The position numbers were made by a program, and so were the translations under genes. From the NCBI GenBank assembly GCA_003978675.1, contig QNYP01000185.1, positions 1 to 8,189 on the forward strand: a stretch of 8,189 bases of DNA, written 5' to 3'. This DNA comes from Hydrogenothermus sp. (GTDB taxonomy: Bacteria; Aquificota; Aquificia; Aquificales; Hydrogenothermaceae). The notes beneath the pieces were generated by a model, which did not search any database, was not told the origin of the DNA, and saw only the letters and a list, made by a program, of their open reading frames with translations. This document shows, in pieces, positions 6,809 to 8,189 of the stretch (positions are counted from its first letter, which is position 1; each line of letters opens with the position of its first letter).

Positions 6809-8093
6809 ATACAAGCTTTTTGAATGTATCTTCTATTGCATTTAAAGTTTTGTTTATATCTTCATCGCTGTGAGCTGTGCTTAAAAATGATGCTTCAAAT
6901 TGTGATGGTGCAATATAAACTCCTTTTTCAATTAAAGACCAGAAGAATTTATTAAACATTTCTAAATCACAGTTTTTAACATCTTCAAAGTTTTTAACTT
7001 CTTTATCTGTAAAGAATACAGTTATCATTGAACCAACTCTGTGGGTAATTGCTTTAATTCCATATTTTTCAATTAGTATATTTATTCCATCTTCTAATTT
7101 TTTACCTTTTTCCTCTAATTCTGGATAAGGATTTTTTTCTTTTAAAATCTCAAGCTGTCTAAGTCCTGCAGCCATAGCTAGTGGATTGCCTGAGAGTGTC
7201 CCTGCTTGATAAACTGGTCCTTCAGGAGCTATATGTTTCATTATTTCAGCCTTTCCACCGTAAGCTCCAACAGGCAGTCCTGCTCCAATAACTTTTCCAA
7301 GTGTTGTTAAATCTGGCTCTATTCCATATAACTCCTGTGCTCCTCCAAGAGATAATCTAAAACCTGTCATAACTTCATCCCAAATTAGCAGCGCTCCATA
7401 CTCTTTAGTGATTTTTCTTAATCTTTGATGATACTCTTTAGAAGGAGCAATTACCCCCATGTTCCCAGCAACAGGCTCTATAATTACACAGGCAATATCA
7501 TCACCATGCTTTTCAAAAGCTTTTTCCACAGCATCTATATCATTGTAAGGTAAAACTATAGTTAGCTTAGCTAATTCTTCTGGAATTCCAGGCGTCCCTG
7601 GTATTCCAAGAGTTGCAACCCCTGAACCAGCAGAAACTAATAAACTATCCCCGTGTCCGTGATAGCAACCATCAAATTTAATTATTTTCTTTTTACCTGT
7701 ATATCCTCTAGCAAGCCTTATAGCAGACATTGTTGCTTCAGTTCCAGAATTTACAAATCTAACCATTTCAATAGAAGGAACTGCATCAATCACAGCTTTA
7801 GCCATTTCCACTTCAAGTTCTGTAGGAGCACCAAAACTTGTTCCATAATTTGATACCTGCTTTATTGCATTTATTATCTGGTCATTAGCATGCCCTAAAA
7901 TCATAGGACCCCAGGATAAAACGTAATCTATATATTCATTTCCATCTACATCCCAAACTCTACTACCTTTTGCCCTTTCTATAAAGATAGGCTCTCCTCC
8001 TAAGGCTTTAAATGCTCTAACAGGAGAATTTACACCACCAACTAAATATTTTTTTGCTTCTTCAAAAAGCTTTTTAGATTTTTCCCTTTTCAT
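6807..8093 (-). CDS. hemL: Glutamate-1-semialdehyde 2,1-aminomutase
   Basis: PLP enzyme that converts glutamate-1-semialdehyde to 5-aminolevulinate, the last step of the C5 route to haem and other tetrapyrroles; cytoplasmic homodimer. From ATG 8093 the protein has 428 aa, close to E. coli HemL (426). Visible landmarks: the N-terminal LVGGVNSPVRAFKALGG (17-33), NSGTEATMSAIRLARG (115-130), the gating loop SAGSGVATLGIPGTPGIP (154-171), the PLP-contacting WDEVMTGFR (Asp239) and the Schiff-base Lys267 in TLGKVIGAGLPVGAYGG (264-280), matching E. coli Lys265. The C-terminus APSQFEASFLSTAHS is also typical. An in-frame TTG at 8126 would add 11 residues, but those come from an inverted copy of hemL itself (8099-8187) and are rejected. 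Only five native bases (GAAAC) precede the ATG, so the real ribosome-binding site and promoter lie off the contig. First gene of the minus-strand run as seen here. Confidence 0.97.
   Translation of the reverse strand: MKREKSKKLFEEAKKYLVGGVNSPVRAFKALGGEPIFIERAKGSRVWDVDGNEYIDYVLSWGPMILGHANDQIINAIKQVSNYGTSFGAPTELEVEMAKAVIDAVPSIEMVRFVNSGTEATMSAIRLARGYTGKKKIIKFDGCYHGHGDSLLVSAGSGVATLGIPGTPGIPEELAKLTIVLPYNDIDAVEKAFEKHGDDIACVIIEPVAGNMGVIAPSKEYHQRLRKITKEYGALLIWDEVMTGFRLSLGGAQELYGIEPDLTTLGKVIGAGLPVGAYGGKAEIMKHIAPEGPVYQAGTLSGNPLAMAAGLRQLEILKEKNPYPELEEKGKKLEDGINILIEKYGIKAITHRVGSMITVFFTDKEVKNFEDVKNCDLEMFNKFFWSLIEKGVYIAPSQFEASFLSTAHSDEDINKTLNAIEDTFKKLV
7552..7640. repeat. Right-edge inverted repeat (inner, native arm within hemL)
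   Basis: These 89 bases are exactly the reverse complement of 8099-8187, with a 458-base spacer. This copy encodes hemL residues of about 152-180 in frame, including the gating loop, so it is the native one. Confidence 0.95.
7582..7607 (-). other. Near-palindromic hairpin within hemL gating-loop codons
   Basis: Arms of 11 bases (7582-7592 and 7597-7607, 10 of 11 paired) flank a 4-base loop. They encode the repeated residues GIPGTPGIP, so the symmetry may simply reflect GGA-AT-CCA type codons on both sides of the turn. No T-tract follows. Confidence 0.5.
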
Positions 8094-8098
8094 GTTTC

Positions 8099-8187
8099 TT
8101 AGTTTCTGCTGGTTCAGGGGTTGCAACTCTTGGAATACCAGGGACGCCTGGAATTCCAGAAGAATTAGCTAAGCTAACTATAGTTTT
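8099..8187. repeat. Right-edge inverted copy of hemL (outer arm), probable chimeric fold-back
   Basis: Exact 89-base reverse complement of 7552-7640; the last two window bases continue the alignment with one mismatch (8188) and one match (8189). It begins five bases upstream of the hemL ATG, replacing the promoter and ribosome-binding site. At the junction GTTTCTT (8094-8100) can pair with AATAAAC (7639-7645) at six of seven positions, the kind of microhomology expected for self-primed strand switching. It should not be annotated as native sequence. Confidence 0.93.
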
Positions 8188-8189
8188 TC

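Noticed and set aside
6797..6814. TTG 6814 as start of the NTF2-like gene (150 aa)
   Set aside because: It would place the perfect AGGAGGG site inside the coding region; ATG 6796 lies five bases after that site.
7653..7853. Plus-strand frame of 66 codons opposite hemL
   Set aside because: Antisense to the conserved PLP-enzyme core, no start context and no recognisable domain.
1..8189. Terminal inverted repeats of a transposon, linear plasmid or hairpin telomere
   Set aside because: The two ends do not match each other. Each end copies its own nearby coding sequence, with different arm lengths and spacers, and no transposase or telomere-resolving gene is present.
1..8189. CRISPR array, tRNA, prophage, toxin-antitoxin or defence genes
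   Set aside because: No regularly spaced repeats, no cloverleaf-like sequence and no matching protein were seen; the window is almost completely covered by housekeeping genes.

Overview
The window suggests a thermophilic, chemolithoautotrophic member of the Aquificota, most likely Hydrogenothermaceae (Sulfurihydrogenibium-like). I infer this from very AT-rich, tightly packed genes, heavy use of AGA (Arg) and ATA (Ile) codons, a long AcnA-type aconitase (the reductive TCA cycle is typical of this group), the C5 haem pathway enzyme HemL, and lysine- and glutamate-rich proteins. No rRNA or other phylogenetic marker is present, so genus is a judgement.

Layout: one + strand gene, a membrane-bound diguanylate cyclase (about 61-1104), converges on a minus-strand run that fills the rest. 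In transcription order (right to left) the run is hemL (glutamate-1-semialdehyde aminomutase), a small NTF2/SnoaL-like protein, nrdR (repressor of ribonucleotide reductase genes), a CPA2-type cation/proton antiporter, uppP (undecaprenyl-diphosphatase) and acnA (aconitase). The genes abut, overlap or lie within 40 bp of each other, each junction leaving little room for a promoter, so they are probably co-transcribed, at least in two blocks (hemL-NTF2-nrdR and antiporter-uppP-acnA, separated by 37 bp). The run mixes haem synthesis, dNTP control, ion homeostasis, cell-wall lipid recycling and central carbon metabolism. It looks like a housekeeping operon of the mixed kind common in Aquificota, not a dedicated pathway. 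No stretch longer than 300 bases lacks a gene.

The most notable signal is not a biological system. Both ends of the window are inverted copies of nearby interior sequence: bases 1-29 are the exact reverse complement of 124-152, and bases 8099-8187 are the exact reverse complement of 7552-7640. Two unrelated fold-backs exactly at both edges point to a complete contig bounded by chimeric inverted junctions, as produced by multiple displacement amplification of single cells or by library/assembly artefacts. They matter for annotation: the apparent 11-residue N-terminal extension of HemL is encoded by the artefact, the ribosome-binding site and promoter of hemL are missing, and the true start of the diguanylate cyclase is uncertain.

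I see no CRISPR array, mobile element, tRNA, defence system or other previously undescribed system here. The least understood real genes are the NTF2-like protein between hemL and nrdR and the N-terminal membrane module of the cyclase.
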